A DNA stretch of 64,000 nt from Konateibacter massiliensis (GCF_900184995.1 NZ_LT860099.1:2236332-2300331), one strand, 5' to 3'; numbered from the stretch's first letter, positions 16,704-24,755 are shown. Translations and numbers: made by a program. The notes: generated by a model from the letters alone, not told the origin.

Positions 16704-17000
16704 CTAATCCAGCAGCCTCCCGGTCATAATCACCTTTGACAAATAGTCCTCATCGCCTGTCTGCATCACGACTAACCGACTGTAGGGAGCTTCCTTCTGT
16801 GGTGCTACAATGATATCCCCAGCCTTCGGCACAACATTTGCATCACAAATCACATAATTCCCAAATGTGATTCCGTATTCAGGAAGACCCGTTCCATTGA
16901 CAAGCATGATGGACAGCCTGGTGTCCTCATATCCCGAAAATGATATAGCACCCTCGTTCAAGCTTACTTTATGTCTATTAAAATCATTAAAAATCAGCAA
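16704..17000 (-). CDS. short S24/UmuD-like protein lacking the catalytic serine
   Basis: The protein has 98 residues and a TTG start. The string GITFGNYVICDANVVPKAGDIIVA aligns by eye with the GIxDGDxxIVDxxxxPxxGDIVVA core of S24 peptidases, and DYLSKVI lies near the usual Lys motif. The GDSM/GNSM serine motif is replaced by LPEYG and no DNA-binding domain is present. It is the first gene after the operator-controlled promoter. It may modulate the full-length repressor (antirepressor-like) or handle single-strand signals; this is inference. Confidence 0.5.
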   Translation of the reverse strand: MLIFNDFNRHKVSLNEGAISFSGYEDTRLSIMLVNGTGLPEYGITFGNYVICDANVVPKAGDIIVAPQKEAPYSRLVVMQTGDEDYLSKVIMTGRLLD

Positions 17001-17049
17001 TGATTCGTTTCACCTTCCTTCTTTTCTCTCATCTTTTGATTTATTTAAT

Positions 17050-17078
17050 ATTATAATACTCATTTCATGATATGTAAA
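17050..17078 (-). promoter_or_regulatory. consensus promoter of the early tailocin operon
   Basis: On the minus strand TTTACA and TATAAT are separated by exactly 17 bp, with transcription starting near 17043. Operator copy 1 (17060-17075) lies between the two boxes, so a bound repressor would block polymerase. Confidence 0.75.
17060..17075. promoter_or_regulatory. repressor operator, copy 1
   Basis: TCATTTCATGATATGT. A second copy differing by one base lies 31 bp away, about three helical turns, on the same face. The core TCATTTCATGA is a partial palindrome. Confidence 0.6.
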
Positions 17079-17090
17079 GCTAAATTTTTA

Positions 17091-17106
17091 TCATTTAATG
17101 ATATGT
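17091..17106. promoter_or_regulatory. repressor operator, copy 2
   Basis: TCATTTAATGATATGT. The core ATCATT-T-AATGAT is a perfect palindrome. It ends 5 bp before the -35 box of the repressor gene, a place suited to autoregulation. Confidence 0.6.
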
Positions 17107-17111
17107 TTTTC

Positions 17112-17140
17112 TTGAAATATCTATATAAATAGTGTAAAAT
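17112..17140 (+). promoter_or_regulatory. promoter of the S24 repressor gene
   Basis: TTGAAA and TAAAAT are separated by 17 bp, giving a start near 17147 and a leader of about 70 nt before the ATG at 17220. It diverges from the early-operon promoter with 33 bp between the two -35 boxes. Confidence 0.7.
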
Positions 17141-17219
17141 AAGATTACAGTATGAAATGCACCCAAGACACTTTTTATACTTTTATTGGAAGAAGCAATT
17201 GTTTAGCGAAAGGAGCATT

Positions 17220-17921
17220 ATGAAAAACATAGGCAAAAAACTATCTCAGTTCCGCATGGAAAAAGGACTTTCACAGTATGAACTGGCAGAGCGGTTATCG
17301 ACTCTCGGTCTTTCGGCCAGCTCACAAAAAATCAGCAAATGGGAAACCGATTATTCTGTGCCGAATGCTTACCAGTTTTTGGGGCTTTGCAGTATATTGG
17401 ATATCAGAGATGTGCTCGAAGTGTTTGAAATAAATAAAAATCCGCTTTCAAGGCTGAGTCGAGCCGGACAAGAGAAGGTTGACGAATATATTGAGCTTCT
17501 TTTATTGAGTGGAAAATATGACAAAAAACCTGCCAAGGTAATACCTTTCACGAGGCAGATTAAGCTGTTTGATATTCCGGTTTCAGCAGGTACCGGACAG
17601 TTTTTGGATTCCGGTAACTATGAATTGTTAGATGTGGAAGATACCATACCTGATAATGTCGACTTTGCCCTGCGGATTTCCGGTAACAGTATGGAGCCTG
17701 AGTACTCTGACGGTCAGATTGTCTGGGTACACCAGCAAGATGTGTTGAGTGACGGTGAGATTGGTATTTTCAGTTATGACAACAATGCCTACTGTAAGAA
17801 GCTCTCGCTTACCACAGCAGGTACCAGACTAATCTCTCTCAATCTGGATTACGCCCCGATTACAATTCCGAAAGAAGCCGTTTTACATGTGTTTGGAAGG
17901 GTTGTGGGGAAACTGGAATAG
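17220..17921 (+). CDS. CI/LexA-like S24 repressor controlling the tailocin
   Basis: The protein has 233 residues. An N-terminal XRE helix-turn-helix contains KKLSQFRMEKGLSQYELAERL and SSQKISKWETDYSVPN. A linker carries an Ala-Gly pair (VSAGTG) at the expected self-cleavage site. The S24 domain has the catalytic Ser in RISGNSMEPEYSDGQ and a Lys in YCKKLSL. This is the design of RecA-triggered, self-cleaving repressors, so induction by DNA damage is expected. ATG at 17220 is chosen because CGAAAGGAGC precedes it by a normal spacing; the 21-residue upstream extension is not family-like. Confidence 0.9.
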   Translation: MKNIGKKLSQFRMEKGLSQYELAERLSTLGLSASSQKISKWETDYSVPNAYQFLGLCSILDIRDVLEVFEINKNPLSRLSRAGQEKVDEYIELLLLSGKYDKKPAKVIPFTRQIKLFDIPVSAGTGQFLDSGNYELLDVEDTIPDNVDFALRISGNSMEPEYSDGQIVWVHQQDVLSDGEIGIFSYDNNAYCKKLSLTTAGTRLISLNLDYAPITIPKEAVLHVFGRVVGKLE

Positions 17922-17971
17922 GTGCAAAGTATACTTTTTACCTTTTGACATCATATCCTACTAACACAAGA

Positions 17972-17994
17972 AAGTGTGAGCGTTGCTCACACTT
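17972..17994 (+). terminator. hairpin after the repressor gene
   Basis: AAGTGTGAGC-GTT-GCTCACACTT is a perfect 10-bp stem. No T-tract follows, so it may be a weak terminator or a repeat element. A related half-copy occurs at 15810-15828. Confidence 0.4.
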
Positions 17995-18092
17995 CGCGCC
18001 CGATAGGGTTGCGAGACAACCGTTTTCATTCCGCGAGGTGCGCATAAATAGTTTTTATATCATAGGAAATTTGGAGAACTTTTCTATAATAT

Positions 18093-18135
18093 AAAAAACA
18101 TTGGCAGAAAAATCTAATCTCTGCCAATGTTTTTT
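18093..18135. terminator. bidirectional rho-independent terminator
   Basis: AAAAAACATTGGCAGA and TCTGCCAATGTTTTTT form a 16-bp stem around an 11-nt loop. A second smaller hairpin (TAAAGCTG-TTTG-CAGCTTTA) follows at 18149-18168 with TCTTTTT behind it. The pair separates the tailocin repressor from the restriction-modification genes. Confidence 0.85.
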
Positions 18136-18217
18136 CTTTTATGATAAGTAAAGCTGTTTGCAGCTTTATCTTTTTATTAAAATGTTAAAAACACATCCTC
18201 ATCATATCTATTCCTTG

Positions 18218-19387
18218 TTACAACGGATAATTCGTAATCATCAGGTGCTCTGCCTCTTTGTCATTTCTATCCTGAAAGCTGACAAAATATCTCTTGTCAA
18301 ATTTGTTGACGCATAGCTTACCGCCATTTGCTGCCGCCTGCCCTTCCGGATATAGCGATAGAATATAGTCCGTATTTTTAATAACAAGCATAAACCTCGC
18401 TTTGCAGCCCTTAATCAAAAAGTCTGCCAGTCTTGCCTGATCACTTTGGTCAAATTCATTTTTTGCATAGGTACTGAATTCCGTGTCGTAAGGCGGGTCC
18501 AAAAAAATAAAATCCTTCTTTGCCGGCGGATACGCTTTAAAAAACGCTTCAAAATCATCATTGACAATCGTCGTATTTCTCAACTGTCCCACCAGCAAAT
18601 CACTGCCAAAATACTCTATTTTCTTTGCAAGTGACTTTTTATTGTAGGAGATGCCTCCATAAGGGACATTAAATTTCCCATCCCTATTATAGCGAAACAT
18701 CGAGGAATAGCAATATTCCCGAATAAAAAAGTAGATTGCCGTTGCAAAGGAAGGCTGAATATCCAGCTCCCTGATATTGTTATATAAGTATCGAAACTGC
18801 ATATAGAAAGCATTTTTAAAAGCACCCTCCAGATTGGAAATTACGTCCTCAGCCGGCAGCTCACCCTTTTCCTTTTCAAGCTTCTCCATTCGAACCATTT
18901 TATTCTGAAAGCTTTTTGAAAGTTCCTGAGTAAAATTATCAATGAAAATCTGAAAGCCTTGTCCGAATATACCGTTAAATTCTGTTTCATTGACTTTCAC
19001 AAACTTTTCTATCTTACCAGATAACTGCTTTTCATTTATTTTCTTTTTTTTGTACTGCTTATAAATTCCGCTCAGTTCTTTTATATGGTGTTCAGCGATG
19101 TCGGACATCGCTGCCCAATTTTGATCTATCTCATTGATTTTCCTTAAAAAGTCCCCATTTTGTTCAGCTATCATTTTATAGAGGTTGACCAGCTCCGTTG
19201 ATTTATCATTGATAAAATAATGCCCGCTGTCCACGGCAAAAAATACAGCTCCGCCCCCGACAAAAGGCTCATAATAATTTTCAGCGTCCTCCGGAATGTT
19301 TGGAAGAATATATTTTAGCTCCTTATCCTTGCCTCCCGGATATTTTAGTAAAGGAGACATTTTGTTCTCTTTTATACTGATTGGCAT
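18218..19387 (-). CDS. D12-class DNA adenine-N6 methyltransferase
   Basis: The protein has 389 residues. It contains motif X/I MSPLLKYPGGKDKELKYILP and YEPFVGGGAVFFAVD (AdoMet binding), and the catalytic motif IV FIFLDPPYDTEF. A long central insert (about residues 95-180) is the target-recognition region. It methylates adenine in a specific site, probably the site cut by the endonuclease encoded 72 nt upstream on the same strand. Start: ATG after AAAGGGG. Together they form a type II restriction-modification pair. Confidence 0.88.
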   Translation of the reverse strand: MPISIKENKMSPLLKYPGGKDKELKYILPNIPEDAENYYEPFVGGGAVFFAVDSGHYFINDKSTELVNLYKMIAEQNGDFLRKINEIDQNWAAMSDIAEHHIKELSGIYKQYKKKKINEKQLSGKIEKFVKVNETEFNGIFGQGFQIFIDNFTQELSKSFQNKMVRMEKLEKEKGELPAEDVISNLEGAFKNAFYMQFRYLYNNIRELDIQPSFATAIYFFIREYCYSSMFRYNRDGKFNVPYGGISYNKKSLAKKIEYFGSDLLVGQLRNTTIVNDDFEAFFKAYPPAKKDFIFLDPPYDTEFSTYAKNEFDQSDQARLADFLIKGCKARFMLVIKNTDYILSLYPEGQAAANGGKLCVNKFDKRYFVSFQDRNDKEAEHLMITNYPL

Positions 19388-19459
19388 GTAAATCCCCTTT
19401 CGCGCAATTCGTCACCTTCCATTATACCAAACTGTCTTGGATAGATAAAGTGGGATTTT

Positions 19460-21235
19460 TTAATTTGCATTCTCTTTTTTCCAATTATCAATCACCTGTT
19501 TCATGCCCTTCTCCCACTCACTATATGTACTGCATTCCAGCGTACTTCCGGAGATAAGCTCAAGAAGCTGCTTAAACGCGTCAATGTCTAAACTATTGTC
19601 ATAGATAAATTTTAATATATCCATATATTGCTCAATCGTCAGCGGAACGACCGGAACCGGATATCCCATCCAGCTCTCTCTGTTTAGGATAAAAAACTGC
19701 CAAAAGGTTCTCACATTAATTCTTGACGACAAAAACAAGCCAATCACTTGCTTGTCCTCATATTCTTTGATAAAACTAAGTACATGATCAATTACGCTTG
19801 ATGCCTCATGTTCCCATTGACGGACTCCCGTCATCAAAGATACTTCCGGAATAATAATATATCCGTTTTTATACAGTTCCATATCAGGCGTATTCCCAAC
19901 CCCCGGAGCAAAGCTTCTTGGCGTCAGGTCATCTTCAATCTTAAAGTTTCTCTTTACAACCTGCTCACCGTCAATCGCAATCAAAGACTTCCATGTATTG
20001 ACCTCCAGCCACAGAGCGCTCATATCGTCGTTATCCAAAATATCATTGAATTTCTCCATAATATTTGCTCTCTCTTGCTCCGTCTTGGAAAGAACCTTTA
20101 TAAAATGCTCCTCATTGTGACTCACAATCGCATTACTCAGGGTCGCCTCAAACACCTTCAAGTCACTGATGCTTGCACTTTTTTCCGACTTTCTTACAAG
20201 CTCTTCGATATCCTGTACTGATAACTCGGCTTCATGCTCATAGCCACCCTCTGCCGACTGTACCTTCTCAAGCAAAAGCTTTGCCTTATCCGAAATAATG
20301 CTTCTTCTCTCCTCCGCATTCTCCCAAGGCAAGACGATATTCCCAGTACTGCCGTACCACGTCATATATTCTTCTATATTGTTAAAATTATCAGGATATA
20401 AAAAAGTAAACTTTTCCTGAAGCATTTTCACCTTACTTTTCGAATGCTCTGCAACTCGTACCTTGGACGCAATGCTTCTGCCGGACAAGTTAAATAAGCC
20501 TGTGTACAAAAGAGTTCTGGAAAGTGCCTCTGCATAATCATAATAGCTTGCCGCCTTATTTGACATACTTCCATAATACTTTATAAATATTGTTTCAAAA
20601 AGAGCCCTTACCTCTCCCGTATCATTCTTATTGGGTAGCTTTTCATAATCTTCCTTGAATTTTGCAATGGCATTTAGCGCAGCGTCGATATTGCCATCAT
20701 CCGTACATCCAAAGAGCAGTGCCAATTCACTTCTGTTTAAGCTGTCAAATTGTTCAAACGCCCTTAAAATTATTTTGAAGGGAAATACACCTTTATCTCC
20801 CTTAGCTCCTACTTTTTTGTAGGTGAGATTTGGCACTTTGAGCTTTAGAAGCTGTTTTAGATAGTCCTCGCTGTCAAAGGTTCCTCTGACAATCTTTTCC
20901 CCGACTTCTGTGACGCACACTTCTCCCTTTTGGTTTACATAACCAAAACCGAAAAATTCAAAGGTTGTTTTATCATTTCTTCCGTTGCTCTCGGTTTCCT
21001 TCGTATCCTTCTGTCCGCGCAAATAATCCTGATAAGATATGCTCGACAACCAGCTGTCATCCTCGCCGTGGGCGGAATAGATGTAAGCTCTTCTAACTGC
21101 ATGGATAGGCTTTCCAATCTTGCTTGTATATGCTTCCTTTTGTTCCCAGTTTTTTCCTTTTAACGCAGCAAAATATGGGAACCATTGGATTGTTTTTATA
21201 ATACTTCTAGGCTTTGTTCTCCAAGACCATGTCAT
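19460..21235 (-). CDS. AlwI-like type II(S) restriction endonuclease
   Basis: The protein has 591 residues. The N-terminus MTWSWRTKPRSIIKTIQWF and the overall length match AlwI-family enzymes. Near residue 455 APGVGNTPDMELYKNGYIIIPEVSL gives the PD...E-x-S pattern of a PD-(D/E)XK nuclease core, followed by EHEASSVIDHVLSF. The family cuts DNA at a fixed distance from an asymmetric site and needs a partner methylase, which is encoded just downstream. The recognition sequence cannot be read from the protein. Confidence 0.72.
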   Translation of the reverse strand: MTWSWRTKPRSIIKTIQWFPYFAALKGKNWEQKEAYTSKIGKPIHAVRRAYIYSAHGEDDSWLSSISYQDYLRGQKDTKETESNGRNDKTTFEFFGFGYVNQKGEVCVTEVGEKIVRGTFDSEDYLKQLLKLKVPNLTYKKVGAKGDKGVFPFKIILRAFEQFDSLNRSELALLFGCTDDGNIDAALNAIAKFKEDYEKLPNKNDTGEVRALFETIFIKYYGSMSNKAASYYDYAEALSRTLLYTGLFNLSGRSIASKVRVAEHSKSKVKMLQEKFTFLYPDNFNNIEEYMTWYGSTGNIVLPWENAEERRSIISDKAKLLLEKVQSAEGGYEHEAELSVQDIEELVRKSEKSASISDLKVFEATLSNAIVSHNEEHFIKVLSKTEQERANIMEKFNDILDNDDMSALWLEVNTWKSLIAIDGEQVVKRNFKIEDDLTPRSFAPGVGNTPDMELYKNGYIIIPEVSLMTGVRQWEHEASSVIDHVLSFIKEYEDKQVIGLFLSSRINVRTFWQFFILNRESWMGYPVPVVPLTIEQYMDILKFIYDNSLDIDAFKQLLELISGSTLECSTYSEWEKGMKQVIDNWKKENAN

Positions 21236-21261
21236 GGGGCTTCCTCCTTAGTTTCTCTAAC

Positions 21262-22158
21262 TCATTTATGCAAATCATCATCATTCAAATAGTCAGCAAC
21301 ACCTTGCCAAAGCATATTTTCAGAATGACAATATTCTGTGCTTACAGGCCTACTCATTGCTTTCTCATTCATTTTTTTCAGGTTAAAACCGCTTTTTAAC
21401 ACTGAAAACTTCAGTATGCCCGGCGAAAGTGCCTTACTCGAACAATTATAAATACATTTTAGGCACCAGATACATTGAAATCCAAACTTAGGTACTTTAT
21501 TTATGATTCTGATATTTTTTTGAGGGCAATTTGAAACACAGACTCCACATTTGTTGCACTTTTGTGAAACTCGGATAAATCTCCCAAAAAATCTGGCTCC
21601 AAAATGCTCCGCCTTTCCGATTGCCGCAAAAACTCTGTCTATGAATTTAGGATGCTCTATATTTTTCTTTCCGGATAAAATATCCAAAATAATTTTATTT
21701 ACTTTATGCGGCAAGGCTAGTAATAAAGCAAGATTCATATTTTCCTCTGCCTGTACCGCAAAGTTGGATGGCATAACAATCATCTTCTCATATATGAGGT
21801 TATATCCTTTTCTTTTTAGCACCCGTTTACAGCCGATACGACACGCCGTGTTTGGTGAAATTTCCCCGCCGCCTGAAACAGAAATAACAATTGCTGATTT
21901 ATTCTCAGCTCTGGGTAAGTTTTTAACCCACGTTTCAGCTATGGAACTCAATCGGAATGCATACACAGGCGAAAAAATTATGATGGTATCTGCTTCCCCA
22001 ATGTCAAACGGCTCGCAAACTGCCATATTAACTTTAACGCAGTCCACACCTGCTTCCAGCAACCCTTTTTCAAAGCAATCACAGACCATTTTTGTACATC
22101 CTGTACCTGAAAAATAGGCTAAAATCATTTTCTTTGATGTGTAATTGATTTTTTCCAT
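21262..22158 (-). CDS. flavodoxin-ferredoxin fusion (EFR1-type)
   Basis: The protein has 298 residues. The N-terminal flavodoxin-like domain contains ILAYFSGTGCTKMVCDCFEKG (FMN-binding loop) and IIFSPVYAFRLSSIAETWV. The C-terminus has two 4Fe-4S motifs, CNKCGVCVSNCPQKNI and CIWCLKCIYNCSSKAL. Such proteins pass electrons between flavin and Fe-S carriers in strict anaerobes. ATG at 22158 is chosen because GGGGGAGGC precedes it. It starts a single-gene transcript next to the restriction enzyme gene. Confidence 0.85.
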   Translation of the reverse strand: MEKINYTSKKMILAYFSGTGCTKMVCDCFEKGLLEAGVDCVKVNMAVCEPFDIGEADTIIIFSPVYAFRLSSIAETWVKNLPRAENKSAIVISVSGGGEISPNTACRIGCKRVLKRKGYNLIYEKMIVMPSNFAVQAEENMNLALLLALPHKVNKIILDILSGKKNIEHPKFIDRVFAAIGKAEHFGARFFGRFIRVSQKCNKCGVCVSNCPQKNIRIINKVPKFGFQCIWCLKCIYNCSSKALSPGILKFSVLKSGFNLKKMNEKAMSRPVSTEYCHSENMLWQGVADYLNDDDLHK

Positions 22159-22417
22159 GAATGCCTCCCCCAAAACAGCTCTTGTTATGTTCCTACCTGC
22201 CTCTTTATTCTAACTATTTTATATATTCTCAAAAAAGAGCTCAAGCTTATCATATGTAGAAACTACATGCGGTCGCTACTCATGGTTTATATGTATAAAA
22301 AAAGGCTATTGGCAAGCTTGATAAATATAATTGTTTATTTGTCCATCTTTTTTAATAGTATTAAACTATCTACTTTAACTTTTGATAAACTTTCAAGTCT
22401 GAATTATAAACAAATCT

Positions 22418-23305
22418 TCAAACGATTTCCTGGTTCCAATTAGTTTTTCGCAGTATGTCTTTTGTCAAATCTATTACTTGTTCCGTATTTACATATTTGT
22501 CCGTAAAAAATACTGGTTCATCTTCACTTTCGCCGTACTTTAATATGGTTTTCTCCATTCTATTCCAAGTATATTCTTCTACTTCATTCAGTCTAAAACC
22601 TATGTCAGTTTTATAATCACTTAGTGGAATATTACTAGGATTAATTTCTGATGTTTCTGCAACTAAATATCTATAATTATTATTTGGAACCATCCTTATC
22701 GAAAAAGATATTATTCGATTTGCTCTATTATGTATACTAAGGCATACAGAATAAGGGTTTTTGCTTCTTCCAACCCAGACACTCCATTTAAAACTCTTGG
22801 CAATTTTACACACACTTGTTATAAGTTTTTCAAACTCTGCATCTCTATATCTTTTCCATTCTTCATTCTTTCGTGTAAAATTTCTCCAATTATCCTCTGT
22901 TAAAATATCTGTATTTTTAATTCCAAATACATTTAATAGATCTTTTAATCCGTAATAATAATCCTTTCTAAAATCGGCATATTTTATCCCCCGCAGCATA
23001 AGCGGAATATCACAATCTCTATAAAAAATTGGTAAGATTATATTACTCTTCATTTCCATCTGCTTGTTCCAGGCTGCTTCAATCTCTTTTCTTACCCACT
23101 CTGATTCCCATGCTTCTTTAGAAATAACAATTCCTAAAAAATCGCTTTTCTCAATCCCTTCATCGATTTTCCAAAGGATAGATTCTCCAACCTTAATTTC
23201 ATATTTGTCGTACCATATGCGTATTCCGTACTTTTCCATATCCTTTGCTAATTTTTCAACAAATGGCTTATCAATACTTGTATGGCTCAAAAAAATAGAT
23301 GACAT
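22418..23305 (-). CDS. TIR-domain protein with uncharacterised C-terminal domain
   Basis: The protein has 295 residues. Residues 1-135 are a TIR domain: SSIFLSHTSIDKPFVEKLA, RIWYDKYEIKVGESI, DFLGIVISKEAWESEWVRKE, and NIILPIFYRDCDIP. The Glu of SEWVRKE is at the place of the NADase catalytic glutamate in prokaryotic TIR proteins. Residues 150-295 match no domain I know; they are rich in aromatic and charged residues. There is no partner gene on either side, but a restriction-modification pair lies 1.1 kb away. A defence role (NAD+ depletion or signal-molecule production) is plausible but inferred. Confidence 0.85.
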   Translation of the reverse strand: MSSIFLSHTSIDKPFVEKLAKDMEKYGIRIWYDKYEIKVGESILWKIDEGIEKSDFLGIVISKEAWESEWVRKEIEAAWNKQMEMKSNIILPIFYRDCDIPLMLRGIKYADFRKDYYYGLKDLLNVFGIKNTDILTEDNWRNFTRKNEEWKRYRDAEFEKLITSVCKIAKSFKWSVWVGRSKNPYSVCLSIHNRANRIISFSIRMVPNNNYRYLVAETSEINPSNIPLSDYKTDIGFRLNEVEEYTWNRMEKTILKYGESEDEPVFFTDKYVNTEQVIDLTKDILRKTNWNQEIV

Positions 23306-23438
23306 ACTTTATCCCCCTCACCTTCTACTGTGTTGTTTCTGTTTCAATATTATAAGTTTATTTAGTTCAAGCTTCGTCCTTCTTTGTTAAATAGCATCTC
23401 ATTACATGACCTTTTCAAACATAATCAGACTCTCTCCT

Positions 23439-23777
23439 CTACTTCTTCCTTCCCACAATCAACTGATAAGATTCTGCAATCATCCGTTTCATATCATCAT
23501 CCGGAATTGTCCCATCCAAAATAACGGTATTCCAGTGCTCTTTGTTCTGATGGTATCCCGGGATAACTGCATCAAACGCATTGCGCCAGAAATCTCTCCA
23601 TTCCGGATCAACCTTGATGTTAATGCGCATTTCACCATTATATTCGTAAGTCCAAAGAAATGCTTTTTTATTCTTCTTGTACCTTACCAACACCCAATTT
23701 GCATCATGAAATGGTGTGTCTGTATAAACATTCTCAAATGTCATTCCATAGGCCAACGCTTCTTCTCTGGTTGTCAT
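23439..23777 (-). CDS. MmcQ/YjbR family DNA-binding-like protein
   Basis: The protein has 112 residues with the family pattern TPFHDANWVLVRYKKNKKAF, INIKVDPEWRDFWRNAFDAV, and HWNTVILDGTIPDD. Members have a compact CyaY-like fold and are often annotated as DNA-binding without a proven role. ATG at 23777 is chosen because GGAGGGCGGGG is then a suitable distance upstream. It follows the zinc-ribbon gene on the same strand with a 28-nt gap. Confidence 0.85.
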   Translation of the reverse strand: MTTREEALAYGMTFENVYTDTPFHDANWVLVRYKKNKKAFLWTYEYNGEMRINIKVDPEWRDFWRNAFDAVIPGYHQNKEHWNTVILDGTIPDDDMKRMIAESYQLIVGRKK

Positions 23778-23805
23778 TTTACCCCGCCCTCCGTTCATCT
23801 ACTGT

Positions 23806-24171
23806 TTATAACTGTCTGCCGCACTTCGGACAATACTGAAAATCATCCATCGTGGTAAATCCGCAGTAAGAACAATGCTTTACTGCATTTTCCCGTCCTC
23901 CAAAATTCAGGCTCTCCATAGACAAATGAGTAACCTCACCTCTGGCAATGGCTTTTCCCAAATCTGCACTTAGTTCACAGGAAGAACCACAGCAGGTCAT
24001 TTTTGCATAGTATCTCTTATTCCACTTAAACAGCGGTATAAAAAAGAACATAAAATACATGTAAGTCATATATATTTCCACACGGCCATATTTGCCGCAG
24101 CACTTGCAGATTTCCATCTGTTCAAATGAAAGCTTTCTTTCTCCATTACTGATGCCCATAACAAAAAACAT
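23806..24171 (-). CDS. zinc-ribbon protein with a central hydrophobic segment
   Basis: The protein has 121 residues. Cysteine pairs CKCC at the N-terminus and CSYC...CPKC at the C-terminus make a zinc ribbon. A further pair of adjacent cysteines (TCCGSSC) lies in the middle, next to an aromatic hydrophobic stretch YMTYMYFMFFFIPLFKW. Members of this group are annotated only as zinc-ribbon domain proteins. The start at 24171 puts AAGGAG 8 nt upstream. Function unknown. Confidence 0.7.
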   Translation of the reverse strand: MFFVMGISNGERKLSFEQMEICKCCGKYGRVEIYMTYMYFMFFFIPLFKWNKRYYAKMTCCGSSCELSADLGKAIARGEVTHLSMESLNFGGRENAVKHCSYCGFTTMDDFQYCPKCGRQL

Positions 24172-24306
24172 GCATGTCACTCCTTACTATAGTTTCTTAA
24201 TCCCGCCGAATATGATGAGGATAAATTTTCTGATTTTATCATAACTTAATTCTCTTCTTTTTTCAACGTGATTACACTTTTGGGTAATGATAATCAATAC
24301 AAAATG

Positions 24307-24362
24307 AACCACAAACATCAATAACTATAACATTTGTGGTTCACTCCATAATATTCTATATG
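24307..24362 (-). repeat. terminator-like repeat, copy A
   Basis: AACCACAAA and TTTGTGGTT form a hairpin downstream of the 24424 gene. The whole 56-nt stretch matches 26339-26394 at about 47 of 56 positions, and nearly all differences are transitions. It probably ends the 24424 transcript. Confidence 0.65.
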
Positions 24363-24423
24363 TGTTCTTTATTACATTTTTACGAATTGTTACCTTTATA
24401 TCGTATCAGCAATCAATTAAAAA

Positions 24424-24633
24424 TTATAGTTTATTAGTCACTTTGTATCCATTATTTTTTAAATGACTATCTATCTCCTCCATTGAAGTTTGTTCATCAT
24501 AATTTATGTCAACATAGTCCTGTCCCTCACTCAATGATACATTTTGCACACCAACTATACCTTCTAACTGATTTCTTACTCTGTCTTGCGTTTCCTCAAA
24601 CTCTAACCCATCAATTTCAAGTCTAATCTTCAT
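24424..24633 (-). CDS. HMA-like small protein without the metal-binding CxxC
   Basis: The protein has 69 residues with the beta-alpha-beta-beta-alpha-beta rhythm of heavy-metal-associated domains: MKIRLEIDGLEFEETQDRVR, then GVQNVSLSEGQDYVDINYDE and EIDSHLKNNGYKV. The usual GMxCxxC loop is replaced by DGLEFEET, so copper binding by the normal site is excluded. The ribosome site is AGAGAGGTG. Such domains occur as lone proteins of unknown role. Confidence 0.65.
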   Translation of the reverse strand: MKIRLEIDGLEFEETQDRVRNQLEGIVGVQNVSLSEGQDYVDINYDEQTSMEEIDSHLKNNGYKVTNKL

Positions 24634-24755
24634 GGTCTGGCACCTCTCTTAGCTACTCATATTTTAAATATATTATCTGTAGCCAAGCTTATTTTATACA
24701 AAATGTCTAACCTGAATTTATCGAAACCTTGAATCATTCAAGTATAAATTTAATT

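Noticed and set aside
16704-17000. Calling the early small protein an active UmuD-type peptidase
   Set aside because: The catalytic Ser motif is absent, so only the fold resemblance can be claimed.
3171-17921. Reading the tail cluster as a complete or nearly complete prophage
   Set aside because: No capsid, portal, terminase, integrase, replication gene or attachment-site pair is seen, and the structural part begins at the tail terminator. Only lysis and control genes accompany the tail.
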